A stretch of DNA of 64,000 bases from Allium sativum (lineage: Eukaryota > Streptophyta > Magnoliopsida > Asparagales > Amaryllidaceae): NCBI GenBank assembly GCA_030737875.1, contig CM060915.1:629240786-629304785 (forward strand). Direction: 5' to 3'. The position numbers were made by a program, and so were the translations under genes. This document shows, piece by piece, positions 11,893-21,705 of this stretch. Within the stretch, counting starts at the first letter, position 1, and every line of letters begins with the position of its first letter. The notes beneath the pieces were generated by a model. It worked only from the letters and a program-made list of their open reading frames with translations. It had not been told where the DNA came from and did no database searches.

Positions 11893-12369
11893 AATCGAAT
11901 ATGGTATTCGGAGAAGTTAATCGAATATGGTATTCGAAGAAGTTAATCGAATATGGTATTCGAAGTTAGAGAAATCGAGTATGGTATTCGAAGTTAGTTA
12001 ATCGAATATAGACATTCGAAAGGAGAAATCGAATATGGTATTCGAAGTTAGTTAATCGAATATGGTATTCGAAGTTAGTTAATCGAATATAGACATTCGA
12101 AAGGAGAAATCGAATATTGTATTCGAAGTTAGTTAATCGAATATAGACATTCGAAAGGAGAAATCGAGTATGGTATTCGAAGTTAGTTAATCGAATATAG
12201 ACATTCGAAAGGAGAAATCGAGTATGGTATTCGAAGTTAGTTAATCGAATATAGACATTCGAAAGGAGAAATCGAATATGGTATTCGAAGTTAGTTAATC
12301 GAATATGGTATTCAAAGTTAGTTAATCGAATATGGTATTCGAAGTTAGTTAATCGAATATGTTATTCGA
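11893..12369 (+). repeat. Tandem TCGAATA hairpin array in Y
   Basis: About seventeen units of 25-29 bp, each an inverted repeat. Two types are interspersed: TCGAATA-TGG-TATTCGA (7-bp arms) and TCGAAT-ATAGAC-ATTCGA (6-bp arms). They are joined by AAGTTAGTTAA or AAGGAGAAA linkers. Substitutions such as TCGAGTA occur but most arms still pair. There are no unique spacers, so this is a minisatellite of hairpins rather than a CRISPR array. Confidence 0.85.
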
Positions 12370-12560
12370 AAGGGGTTAGTCGAGTCGAGTTAGTCAAATA
12401 GAGTTAATCAGTTAGAATTAATCGATTTGAGTTAACCAGTTAGAGTTAATCAGTTAGAATTAATCGGTTAGAGTAATCAGTTAGAGTTAACCAATTAGAG
12501 TAATCAGTTAGAGTTAAACCAATAGAGTTAATCAGTTAGAGTTAATCCAAATAATATGCC
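12370..12560 (+). repeat. GAGTTAATCAGTTA short tandem repeats in Y
   Basis: Degenerate 11-13 bp units of the form AGTTAATCAGTTAG, lying between the first hairpin array and the three-way-junction element. They probably derive from the GTTAGTTAATCGA linkers of the adjacent array. Confidence 0.6.
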
Positions 12561-12569
12561 ATTTAGCAC

Positions 12570-12669
12570 GACTGCTAGCGTAATTCGCAGGGCTGCAAAT
12601 AGCCTAAGGCGGTCGGATGTTTCCTGAGGGAATCAGGCGTAACAATTGTGATCGCTGCGATCTAGAGTC
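12570..12669 (+). ncRNA. Three-way-junction RNA module, Y copy
   Basis: Outer stem: GACT (12570-12573)/AGTC (12666-12669), CTAG/CTAG, CGCAG (12586-12590)/CTGCG (12655-12659). Hairpin 1: GGCT (12591-12594)/AGCC (12601-12604). Hairpin 2: CCTGA (12623-12627)/TCAGG (12633-12637). Conserved unpaired segments are CGGATGTTT before hairpin 2 and CGTAAC..TTGTG after it. The three copies in B's interior keep every stem with different bases. I know no RNA family with this layout; the function is unknown. Confidence 0.6.
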
Positions 12670-13200
12670 AAGCGAATGGAGTTAAATAGAGTTGTCGAAT
12701 AGTAGTTGTTCGAATGGAGTTAAATAGAGTTAGTCGAATATAGTTTATTCGAATAGAGTTGAATAGAGTTAATCGAATAGTAGTTATTCGAATAGAGTTA
12801 AATGGAGTTAAATCGAATATTAGTTATTCGATAGGAGTAAATCAAGTTGAGTTAAATAAACCAAGTTAGTCGAGCCTAGTTAATTGAATCGAATTGGTCG
12901 AACCAAGTAAGTTAAGTTAGTCGAGTTAAGTTCGTCGAGTTAAATAAATCGATGTTAGTTTCATCGAAAGGAGTTATCGATGTTAGTTTCATCGAAATGA
13001 GTTATCGATGTTAGTTTCATCGAAGGGAGTTATCGATTTTAGTTTAATCAAAGTGAGATTTTCAAATATGAGATATTTGAAAAGGAAGAGTTATCGAATA
13101 TTAGTTATTCGAAGAGAGATTATTGAATATCGTTTATTTGAGAAGGAGTTAATCGGATATAGGTTATTCGAAGAAGAGTTAATCAAATAGAGATTTCTCG
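12660..13200 (+). repeat. Second hairpin-array region in Y
   Basis: Further inverted repeats with changed arms: TCGAATA-GTAGT-TATTCGA (12690-12840), TCGATG-TTAGTTT-CATCGA (12950-13030) and TCGAATA-TTAGT-TATTCGA (13090-13180), separated by GAGTTAA linkers. Arms change together (AATA/TATT against ATG/CAT), so pairing survives sequence turnover. Confidence 0.75.
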
Positions 13201-13497
13201 AAGAGAGTTAATCGGCAAATTCGATTATATCGAATTCGGGAAAGTACTTATACTTTCCAGTGTTTAAATAGAGATTTATTTATTTATAAATAAATAAGTG
13301 TTAGGTTAATTATTCACTAATAAGAATAGAAGTTATAATTAAAGTTAGATAATTCGAAAGTAAGGATTATAACGTTATCGTTATAACCAATGTTTTAAAT
13401 ATAGAAGTGGATTAGTAAAATTGGATCCGAGAAAGGCGTAAAGAAGTTGTTAAAGATTAAAAGATAAACTTTGACCATTTCGAAGTTATAACGTTGT

Positions 13498-13625
13498 TCA
13501 GTTAAGGTCTGAGAGGTAATTATACCCCAACTTGAGTGACTTCCTTCTTAACTAAGAAATGGTAAGGTTTGATCGTAAAGGAGTTTTGGAAATGTTTTCC
13601 AAACGAGAATCAGAAATGTTTTCTG
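13498..13625 (+). ncRNA. AGTTAAGGTCTGA module and AAATGTTT hairpins, Y copy
   Basis: About 63 bp from 13498 match B's interior (32995-33058) at most positions, including AGTTAAGGTCTGA, a GGTA..TACC mini-hairpin and ACTAAGAAATG. Next come two hairpins sharing an AAATGTTT core: TTGGAAA-TGT-TTTCCAA and CAGAAA-TGT-TTTCTG. Equivalent hairpins follow the module in B. The conserved order in two different elements argues for function in RNA or for shared ancestry. Confidence 0.5.
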
Positions 13626-14805
13626 ATAAAAGAAAATAAGAATTTAGAATATAGGGAAACAGGAGATAAGTAAATAAATGAACTAAAGAGATTAATGTTA
13701 AATGATGTTGTTCGATATAATTTCCATCTGGAAATAATATCATTGTTTGCACACTTGTTTTTCTTTGATAGTTAACTCACAGACTATCGAAGTTTTGACC
13801 ATTTTAACGTTGTTCATATGGAGAGACCGGTTGGATTTTTATCCAAAGAACCACTCTGTATTGGCATAAGCATCGCGAATCATATATGCCAAAGATAATT
13901 GAAGACGGAGTAAAATGCAAGGGCTATTCTGTTTACAGAATAGTGCCTTCGGTTTGTCCAGTCCCAGGACAACTTGTATGGACGAAGGTCTGACAGAGTA
14001 TATCCAATGGATCGCGTAAGTTGATCTGTTCAAACGTATTCACGTTTGGTGGCGGAGGAATTCGTTTCTCTTAGCTGTATACCCGTGTTATTTTTGGATA
14101 AGTCAATTTGTGATTTGGCGGGTATGACGATGTGACATTTCTAAGCGAATGAAGATGGATGTCTGACATAGTATTTCCAGAAAGGTCACGTACATTGATT
14201 TCTTCAACCGTACCAAGAGTGGAAGCGGAGAAGGAAACTTCTTTTAGCTGACACGTAATGTATTGTTGTAGACGTCAATTAGTGATTTTCGATGGATCTG
14301 ACAATGTGGCATTCGAAGTGAATCCGATGTGATGATAAAGCGTAGATTCTAGCCTCATCAACCGGTAAATGACAGAAATCGGGCAGGCAGCATGGCTAAG
14401 TCGGTCGCACCGAAGTAGGGTGTATAATCACCTATCTAGTGAATATTCATTTGTCTCTTAAATCTATCAATGCTGTCCCATATATATATGGGAACGGTTG
14501 CTGATCCCAACCGTTGGTGATGTACATTCGATACACTCAAGCGAAATGAGTGGTCGGTCATGTGTGGCTGAGTTACAAGATGTTCTTGTTGAACTCCAGT
14601 GTATCGTTCCTAGAGTACACTGATCGGAAGGTGGTTCCATACCTTGTCATAGTTGGAAATCCATTATCCAATACGTGCTTGCGATTTTGATTGTATACTA
14701 TATATGTAGAACGTGAGATGAAAGCGTTTCTGCTAGTTGATATCTATTTGTACATAGACATTATTATAATATCAAAAGGTTTTTGATATAAAGATATTTT
14801 GGATT

Positions 14806-14851
14806 CTCATAAGGGAAAAACCCGTTCCGTTCTGCGGCGTGGTCTTATGAG
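14806..14851 (+). ncRNA. Pre-acceptor stem structure in Y
   Basis: CTCATAAG (14806-14813) pairs perfectly with CTTATGAG (14844-14851). It encloses GGGAAAAACCC and CCGTTCTGCGG, two nested small hairpins. The D and X stems at this place use other bases but pair as well. Confidence 0.5.
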
Positions 14852-14993
14852 ATATCGTTTACTTGTTCATATACCTGTTTAAACTGTTTTACTCATACCA
14901 GTCCCATGACTGACGTGGAGTTTATTTGTTTTGTTTTCCCTAAACTCTTGGGTGCCTAATTTTGTACGGGCAGTCAAGTAGTCAGGAATTTAC

Positions 14994-14995
14994 AG
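14994..14995 (+). other. Candidate 3' splice site in Y
   Basis: GGAATTTACAG precedes the last 327 nt of Y and follows the conserved GGGTGCC...ACGGGCAG block. With the 11103 donor it would define an intron of about 3.9 kb holding the hairpin arrays and RNA modules. Confidence 0.35.
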
Positions 14996-15260
14996 ATATA
15001 CTGGAAGAGCGTGGAGCAGGAGGCTTCAAGATCATATAGCTATAGTTATTTCCGCTGTGTTGTAAGTGTTGTACTCTGATATGTGCTATTGTATACATAA
15101 CTGTTATATTTCAAAGTTATGTTATCTATTATATGTTATTCGTTCCGCTGTGAGGTTCGTGTTACTCTGATGTTGTGTTCTTCTTCTTCTATTCTACGTT
15201 TCTATCTTATCTATTCTCACCTTCTAATTTCTTTCATTAATTACCGGGATTTTTTGAGGT

Positions 15261-15297
15261 TTTGGTTATCGACGTCGAGCTTACGTCGATAACCAAA
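15261..15297 (+). terminator. Perfect 15-bp hairpin at the end of Y
   Basis: TTTGGTTATCGACGT (15261-15275) and its exact complement (15283-15297) enclose a 7-nt loop. Pairing extends imperfectly outward through TTTTTGAGG/GCTCAAAATC. It lies 25 bp before the LTR end, where R/U5 or an RNA end signal could be expected. Type is tentative; no equivalent was noticed in D or X. Confidence 0.45.
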
Positions 15298-15337
15298 GTC
15301 GCTCAAAATCCGGGTCGTTACACAGTAAGAGAACGAT

Positions 15338-15392
15338 TTCCCAAATATTAACCCCGAAGGACGAAACCAACATCAGATCAACACCCAGGAAA
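15338..15392 (-). ncRNA. TTCCTG...CTTCGGGGTT module, X copy
   Basis: Read on minus this matches B's interior 33521-33577: GTGTTGATCTGATGTTGG, then TTTCG.CCTTCGGGGTT. The two ends (TTTCCTGGGT and ATATTTGGGAAA) can pair, with several G-U pairs. In B the matching ends also pair with one bulge. It is a shared module between two otherwise different elements. Confidence 0.45.
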
Positions 15393-15499
15393 CCATTCGA
15401 CTTAGCCAACCTTCAGTTAATTTCTAAATCTCATCCATATCGTTTATAATATTTTATAATGATTTATCGCCATTTTTATTTATTTCAAAATAGCCATTT

Positions 15500-16020
15500 T
15501 ATTCTAAACGACGCTTCGGGCCATAACGCGGCCGTGGCGCTATTTTTCTTCGGATTTGACTTACACATATCTGAAAATCTAACCGTTGGATCTTCTCAAA
15601 ATTTACATCATTAGAAAGATATTTTCAAAACGAATCCAACGGTTCCAGTTTCGGGAAAATCCGACGGTCGGATCTCCCGGTACAATCGTTTGAAGTTTCG
15701 ATTTCGAAATACGAACTGCAGTGTCGTTATTCGATTATATATAATTATATTTATATATAAATATAAATATAATCGATTCTGGCGCTGTTTTTCTTCAGAT
15801 TTGAATTAAACATTCCAGACAATCCAACCGTTGGATTTTTACAAAGTTGGTGCCGTTGGAAAGATTTTTCCAAAGCGAACCCAACGGTTGCGATTTCAGG
15901 AAAATCCGATGGTCGGGTCTCCCGGTATAATCGTTTGAAATCACGGTTTCAAAATACGAACTGCAGCATCGTTATTCGATATATTTTAATTCTATTTATA
16001 TAAATATATCGATTCTTCGA
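15500..16020 (-). repeat. Two tandem copies of an about 245-bp block in X
   Basis: The blocks near 15535-15770 and 15780-16015 share GGCGCTNTTTTTCTTC, AACCGTTGGAT, GGAAAATCCGANGGTCGG and CGAACTGCAG. A single related copy is in D (51850-52090, opposite orientation), with GACCATCGGATTCTCC and CCGTTGGGTTCGTATCG. The duplication is therefore specific to X. Confidence 0.6.
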
Positions 16021-16304
16021 TTTCAAAGCTATATTCTTTTCATACATTTGATAAAAATGATATTTTTATCTAACTGTCTTCTATTTCAACACTTCACTAT
16101 TTTTAACAATTCATTTATATAATAAAAATGTGATTTTTATTGTAAAACAATTCATTTCAAAACTCATTATTTTATATAGTTTATATAGGTAATAAAAATA
16201 GGATTTTTATTATAAAACAATTTATTTCTAAACAAGATGATTTTATACATTTCATATTGATGTTAAAAATGGGATTTTTATTATTAAACAATTTCTTTCA
16301 AAAT

Positions 16305-16760
16305 ATGAATACCATTCAACACATGAATTTCAATCCAATGAATGAATATCGATTCAACACATGAAGGTTTTCTATATTTTATATATATAGATAAAAATGT
16401 GATTTTTATATTTAAAACACGAACACCATTCAACACATGAATTTCTATCCAACGAAAGAATTTCGATTCAACGCATGAAGGCTTTATAAAGTTTATATGT
16501 ATAGATAAAAATGTGATTTTTATATTTAAAACACGAACACCATTCAACACATGAATTTCTATCCAACGATTGAATATCGATTCAACACATGAAGGTTTTC
16601 TATAGTTTTTATATATAGATAAAAATGTGATTTTTATATTTAAAACACGAACACCATTCAACACATGAATTTCTATTCAACGAATGAATATCGATTCAAC
16701 ACATGAAGGTTTTCTATTCAACGAATAAATATAGTTTCAGCAAATGAAAATAATTCAAAC
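16305..16760 (-). repeat. 114-bp tandem repeat in X
   Basis: GAACACCATTCAACACATGAA recurs at exactly 114-bp spacing (16421, 16535, 16649), with a partial first and last unit. Because 114 is divisible by three, one frame stays open and gives a 38-residue repeat peptide on the minus strand. This is an artefact of the repeat length, with no sign of a gene. Confidence 0.8.
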
Positions 16761-17307
16761 ACATGAATATTATTCAAAATTTCGGCAGCATAACGGCAGG
16801 GTAGTTAAAACCGGGACCGTCCCTAGTACGGCTCCTCGCTCTACCTTAAAACCTCGCGGTTTTTGACAATGGGGATCATGCATCTAGTTCGCACGCATGC
16901 GGCATGTATATATTTATTTCATTTCCACAAACTAATCCTATGTGGTTTCAACCAATTATTTCTCAACCATAAATGGGTATTTTTCAACCACAATCAATCA
17001 ATATCAACCACAAACAATCCCAATCAACCATTCGCTATCAATCAATTTTCACACCAATCACAACCAATAAATATCGTCCATGGTTTGTGGACGAGGGGCG
17101 TATATATATATATATTTATTTATATATAGCAATTCACTTCTATTTCAACACATATATAAATTTTACAATGCATATACAACTTATACATCGAACATACAAC
17201 TTATACAATGCTTATACAAGAGGTGTACAACGCTTATATAACTCATACATCGACTATATAATTTATACATCGTCGTTTTCCATATCGTTTGTGAATTAGA
17301 AATCTCA

Positions 17308-17309
17308 CC
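17308..17309 (-). other. Candidate 5' splice site in X
   Basis: On minus, ACCAAG then GTGAGATTT. It ends the GC-rich leader that starts after the TATA box at 17897-17904. Removing Y, the distance to the acceptor at 7901 is about 3.3 kb. Confidence 0.45.
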
Positions 17310-17896
17310 TTGGTTCGTTGCTTTGCTAAATATTGATACGAGCTCAGAAAAATCCGCAGTCTCTTCTAGAATGTAGAGGACGTCGCCACGGTCCCGGTGT
17401 CTCCTGTTTCATCGAATTTCGTTAACGAATGAAAAAGATATGATTTTTCAAAGGTTGGAACACTTTAAAGTGTTTAAACAATATAAAGGAACCACCTTTA
17501 TACGCTGTTCAAAACTAGGTCGGAGAAATTCACGAAATTCGGGAAGAACTGGGATGATCTGTGGCTGCAGCGTCGTAGAGGGAGGTAAGGGCTGTCGGTC
17601 GATGGTGGTTTGAGGGGGTACGGTGGTCGGATCTGTCGTCGGCGGCGTCAGGAAGATCGGAACTTTGGAGGGCCGATTCCGGCAAAGGGGGCATCAGTCG
17701 GGGTCGTGGTGGGGTCAGATTGGAAGAGGAGGGAGCGACGCTTCGAGTGGTGGCGGCGGCGAAGGCTGGAAGTGCCTGTAGCGGCGACGTCGGAGGAGAG
17801 AAGGGAGGAGCGACGGTTATCGTCGGTATCGGCTGAGCGAGTGGGTTTTGAGCGGATTTTTTTTATTATGAAAGAAAAAATCCTATTCGCCGGAAT

Positions 17897-17904
17897 TTAT
17901 ATAT
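17897..17904 (-). promoter_or_regulatory. TATA box of X
   Basis: TATATAAA on the minus strand, followed by the GC-rich, CCG-containing leader at 17860-17540. Its position matches the D TATA box. Confidence 0.5.
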
Positions 17905-18755
17905 TTCAGAAAATTAGGGTTTTCACTAACGAACACCGATTCAGACCCAACGACTGTCGTCTCTAGCTAATTACCCCCATCCCGGACACAATGGGATATG
18001 TTTCGTAGGCCAATTCGACTGTTAAAGTCAGTTATTCTTCAAATTAAAATATAAAACATTCAAATTTTGTTTTGAACGTACATTTTAATTTGCCGGGGCC
18101 ACATACTGATTCGAAAAATTCCAGAAAAATAAATCTGGCTATGTTTTGACGATACGGTCCCAACAAAACTAGTTTTGTCGAATTCTGAGATCGGTTGCAA
18201 AAAGGCCCATTTCTGGTCGATCCAATTTAACTTTAATTGATCAAAACACGTTTTCCTTTGCCACGCTCACATACTAGCTTCAAAAATTATGAAATTTGAA
18301 ACCTAGCAATAACTTCACATCTCGGATCCAACAAAAGTGGTTTCATCGAATTTCGAGGTCGTATGCAAAATGGCCAATTTCACGGGCTATATAAATTCCA
18401 TAGTGACCTTTCTGAAAATTCATTTGGCCATAACTTTTGCTTTTCGCTATGAAAATTCGATTTTTCAGATTCGTTAGAAAGGTGTTCACTAACAGATTTA
18501 AATGTTTTTGGTTTCACACAAATCCGTTTTGTTTTGCACCCGGTACAGTCCGACAAAGTTTGAATTCAATTTTTGAAACTGCAGCGCCTCTTCCGGCCTT
18601 GTTTATAATTATAATTAATTGTATTCATTTTCAAACGTCGATTCGAACTCACCTTTCATTGCTATAATTTAAAATATTTATTTAAAATATTTAAAATCCA
18701 ATATTTTAGCCAATTTAAAAATTTTAAATTGGTTTAGATTTTCTGGGTCGTTACA

Positions 18756-19170
18756 CACAGTGTGACTATTTCATACATCTGGGCACTTATATGGCACCCT
18801 GCTTATATCGATGATGCCTATGGTATACTGGTATTACCATGATAATTGTATGTGTGTTTTTTTCCAAGACGAAAAAAAGAAGCTTACTGTTGAACGTTTT
18901 TATTGGATCTCCTCGGGTGTTTTCCCTTAAATCATGTGTGCTACAGTGTAGCATGTTAAGACCACTAAATTATTGATATTCAAGTAGTTTGCAGCTTGAG
19001 GAAAATATTATTGGCGACTAAATTATGGACTTGAAGGAGAAATTTATAATAAATTTTATTAATATTATGCAAAATATATTATCATGGAAAAAATTACATT
19101 GGGTAGCTAATTTCTTTTCAAGTCTAATGTTACTTTAGTCCCAAACGTGTAACACCAGATCATCTATTTG
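18756..19170 (+). repeat. Element B 5' LTR, segment 2
   Basis: It continues the B LTR after X and matches 38318-38733 of the 3' LTR almost base for base. It begins with the second cacag TSD of X and ends in atttg, the TSD of C. Confidence 0.9.
19166..19170. repeat. TSD of element C, left copy (atttg)
   Basis: The atttg here and at 30830-30834 flank C. B's other LTR has acttgatcacttaattt at the empty site, in agreement. Confidence 0.9.
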
Positions 19171-19446
19171 TGTAACACCCCGCAAATTCTATAACTGTGA
19201 AATTAACAAATTAAAGTATAATCAATTTCAAATCAAAGAACTAAGGGAAACGGGATACTCCATTGCGTTCGTCTCGGAAAAATACGCGAAATAGAGTCCG
19301 AGTTTTCGAAAAACGGAGTCCGTATGAAGAAGATATGGCCTTCGGAAGTTTGAGAATTAAGTTTAAAATTCAAACAGAATAAATCAGGTTTAAATTCGAA
19401 AATGGGGCCCAATGGGCCAGGGCGGAAAAACACCCGCCTGACACAC

Positions 19447-19520
19447 CAAGTCGACTGGGCTGTCGACAGGGCTGTCGACAGGCATGTCGACCTGGTCCAG
19501 ACCCAGGTCGAGCCCAGTCT
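19447..19520 (+). promoter_or_regulatory. GTCGAC cluster in C U3
   Basis: Four GTCGAC sites and one GTCGAG lie at 10-20 nt spacing, about 160-220 bp upstream of the TATA box. Element A, whose U3 has diverged, keeps a matching cluster of (T/G)GTCGAC sites at 45655-45740. The 3' LTR of C has one small indel between two sites (AGGG against CTGGG). Confidence 0.5.
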
Positions 19521-19669
19521 AACCCGGCTGGCCTATGCTATGTTGGTCGATTTTCTGTGGTCTGCTTTGTCATTAGGGCTAGGTGGCAGGCTCTAATTGG
19601 TCTCTCTATCGAATGAATGGCTACGATCAATCCAAGCAACATCAATGGTCCTAATCAGTTCCTAACCTC

Positions 19670-19677
19670 TATATAAA
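19670..19677 (+). promoter_or_regulatory. TATA box of C 5' LTR
   Basis: TATATAAA preceded by CCTC and followed by CAACCCTAGACAAACCC, a typical plant core promoter context. The start is predicted near 19700. The 3' LTR copy lies at 28066-28073. Confidence 0.75.
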
Positions 19678-20439
19678 CAACCCTAGACAAACCCTAATCT
19701 ATTCATTCAAAATTAAGAACATAGCCGCCATGTTGCTGAGGAACGACTAAGAGTAGCCGCCAACTAGAGAGAGGATTAGGAGGAAAATTCTAAAGCTTAA
19801 AGAGACCTAAATCAAATCAAATCAACAAAGGAATCATATCTCTTAATTAGAGAATTCGTCACACCATTGTAAGTAGAGTATTACTTTGGTATGAACAAAT
19901 AATTGTGTTGGTTTGTATGCTTGAATTGTGGCAATAAAGTAATTCATATTTGTGCGTTCTTATCAATTTATATACGTTTGGATTATGTTATTCAATTATA
20001 AAGAACTACATGCGGTAGTTCTATGCAAGTATACGTTTGGAATATTCGCAAATTATGTAATCCATGTTGAAGCTACATGTATGTAGTTGATTGATTTAAA
20101 TACATGCAAGTTTGGGGCTTTGCTACTATGCCATCATGATGTATATTTTTGTGCATAAATCAATTTGTAAGTAATTAAAATAAGTTTGGTTATTATAATC
20201 CATATGAAATTATGTTGAGAATTTGGCATCATGTATTAAGTCATGCTTTTGTACTAGAAAACCTATTTGCAAACTTACGAATATGGCTAGGCTATGAATG
20301 ATATTTGGCATAATTGAAATCCATGATTAAGTCTATCTTGTTTACAAGAATTATATGATGACATATGTGGTACATAGTTAGGATTAGATTCAAAAATCCC
20401 TTTTTGCAAGTTTACATGACTAAAGTAAGAATCATGATT

Positions 20440-20585
20440 TCATGTTAGAGATATTTATGCCATGCTTATGTTTGACATTATGCCATGCTTATGTTAGAAA
20501 TATTTATGCCATGCTTATGTTTGACATTATGCCATGCTTATGTTAGAAAATTTATGCCATGCTTATGTTTGACATTATGCATAAA
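20440..20585 (+). repeat. TTATGCCATGCTTATGTT tandem repeats in C LTR
   Basis: Alternating GCCATGCTTATGTTTGACATTA and GCCATGCTTATGTTAGAAA units, about three of each, within the intron-like segment. The same number is present in the 3' LTR (28850-28980). Confidence 0.75.
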
Positions 20586-21104
20586 TAAAAGTATAGGTTC
20601 ATGATGTAGTTATGACTATGTGTCAATAATGATACCCAATTTAAACTCTTATCTCAACTACAAGTTCACATGCTTTGATTCATGTCACCTATGCTTTATG
20701 ACCAAAGTATATGTCACTACTATGCAAGTACACCAGTTTCTATTTTGTATTCCCAACGTCATATTGCAAGTTCATACGCTGACCTTCCCCTTTTTGTGTA
20801 TGTAATCACGCCATAAGCCTCCCCTTTTCGCATGGCTAAATTGGGCTTTAAAAGGCTAAGCCCAATATATATAATAAACGGACGTGTAAACCGGGGGAAA
20901 ATAACGTTGGGTTAAAATTACTAATGAATGAAAATATAAAATAGAAGGGCCCAAGTTCAAGTATGGGTTGGGCCCATGATTGGTGTAACCTTTACACCAT
21001 TAACTTAATAATGGGCCGCAAATATTTACATATAAGAAATAAAGAAGAATGACAAAATATGTAAATGTAGAAAATACGATGTGTTTAACCCGAGGTTGGA
21101 TTGA

Positions 21105-21264
21105 GTTGTGATGTAAACCTGCCCGGAACCGCCCGGCTGTCCAGTAGTCACAACAATACCTATCCAATGTGAGAGGTTAAACATGAAGCCCAATAAGGAC
21201 CCGAGGTTAGACTGAGTTGTGGCGTAAGACTGCCCGGAACCAACCGGCAACAGGCAGCCACAAC
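21105..21264 (+). ncRNA. Tandem CCGG-tipped hairpins in C LTR
   Basis: Copy 1 (21105-21154): arms GTTGTGA/TCACAAC. Copy 2 (21216-21264): arms GTTGTGGC/GCCACAAC with an inner CTGCC/GGCAG. Both have an inner CTG/CAG stem and a CCGGAACC..CCGG tip. Each is preceded by CCCGAGGTT and followed by AATACCT and ATGTGAGAGG. Element A has two copies, one with perfect GTTTGCGG/CCGCAAAC arms, so pairing is kept while bases change. The 3' LTR copies of C are at 29501-29550 and 29612-29660. Confidence 0.6.
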
Positions 21265-21674
21265 AATACCTGTCTAATGTGAGAGGCCAAGGCTTTAATA
21301 AGACTATTAGAGCTAAGTCAGGACTGTTAGGGTTAAGTGGACTAAAGACTTAATCAAAATGGAACATGCTAAACTAAACGAACTGGTGGGGGTTAGGTTA
21401 GAAACACTTAACCAACTTAGCATGTTGGCTAGAGATAGAAAACCTAGTAACGGGGGACCCTTTTCAGCAGTAACCCTAGAAGGTGTATCAGGAAACCCTG
21501 AAACTAGGCAGGGTGGGGCACGATTACTGGGCTGATTGTAAGAGGTCAAATCGACGGCGGTGGTGTAGCAGTGTAGGTTCTAACGGGGTGCGGGCGTGCA
21601 CACACTCCGGCGCAGAAAAACAAGGCACTGGACACCAGTAGCATACCTGTGCACTCTAGGATTGTGTCGGGCCG

Positions 21675-21705
21675 CCACCATGGGACTTGATACACCCCAT
21701 GGTGG
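21675..21705 (+). ncRNA. CCACCATGGG hairpin in C LTR
   Basis: CCACCATGGG (21675-21684) pairs perfectly with CCCATGGTGG (21696-21705) around ACTTGATACAC. Element A keeps the hairpin (near 44067-44106, minus) with one wobble and one mismatch and the loop core TTGATACA. Confidence 0.5.

Larger units (their letters stand above)
9238..15322 (+). mobile_element. Solo LTR Y, 6.1 kb
   Basis: It begins TGTAATGACCCG and ends CGGGTCGTTACA, so the ends are near-perfect inverted repeats of about 12 bp. It is flanked by cagta TSDs inside X. No primer-binding site, purine tract or gag-pol similarity lies within it, so it is best read as one very long LTR. It shares U3 motifs, a splice-site palindrome and a pre-acceptor block with D and X. 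It also shares several RNA-like modules with the interior of B. A very small complete element is less likely because the start sequence is not repeated. Confidence 0.75.
7592..18755 (-). mobile_element. Solo LTR X (minus), interrupted by Y
   Basis: On the minus strand X begins TGTAACGACCCAGAAAATC, the same start as the D LTR, and ends GGTCGTCAAA next to the cacag TSD. Removing Y and one TSD copy leaves about 5.07 kb. Its last kilobase is clearly homologous to the last kilobase of the D LTR (compare 7890-8900 reversed with 53900-54860). No primer-binding site, interior or second LTR is present, so it is a solo LTR left by LTR-LTR recombination. The two extra bases at the left end (TTTGACG rather than TGACG) are odd and may be mutation or untemplated additions. 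Confidence 0.8.

Noticed and set aside
11893..12369. CRISPR-like array
   Set aside because: Plant nuclear DNA, no unique spacers, and each unit is itself a palindrome with drifting sequence.
16284..16664. Minus-strand 126-residue frame with repeated VLNGVRVLNIKITFLS peptide
   Set aside because: It is the translation of a 114-bp non-coding tandem repeat in solo LTR X whose length happens to be divisible by three.
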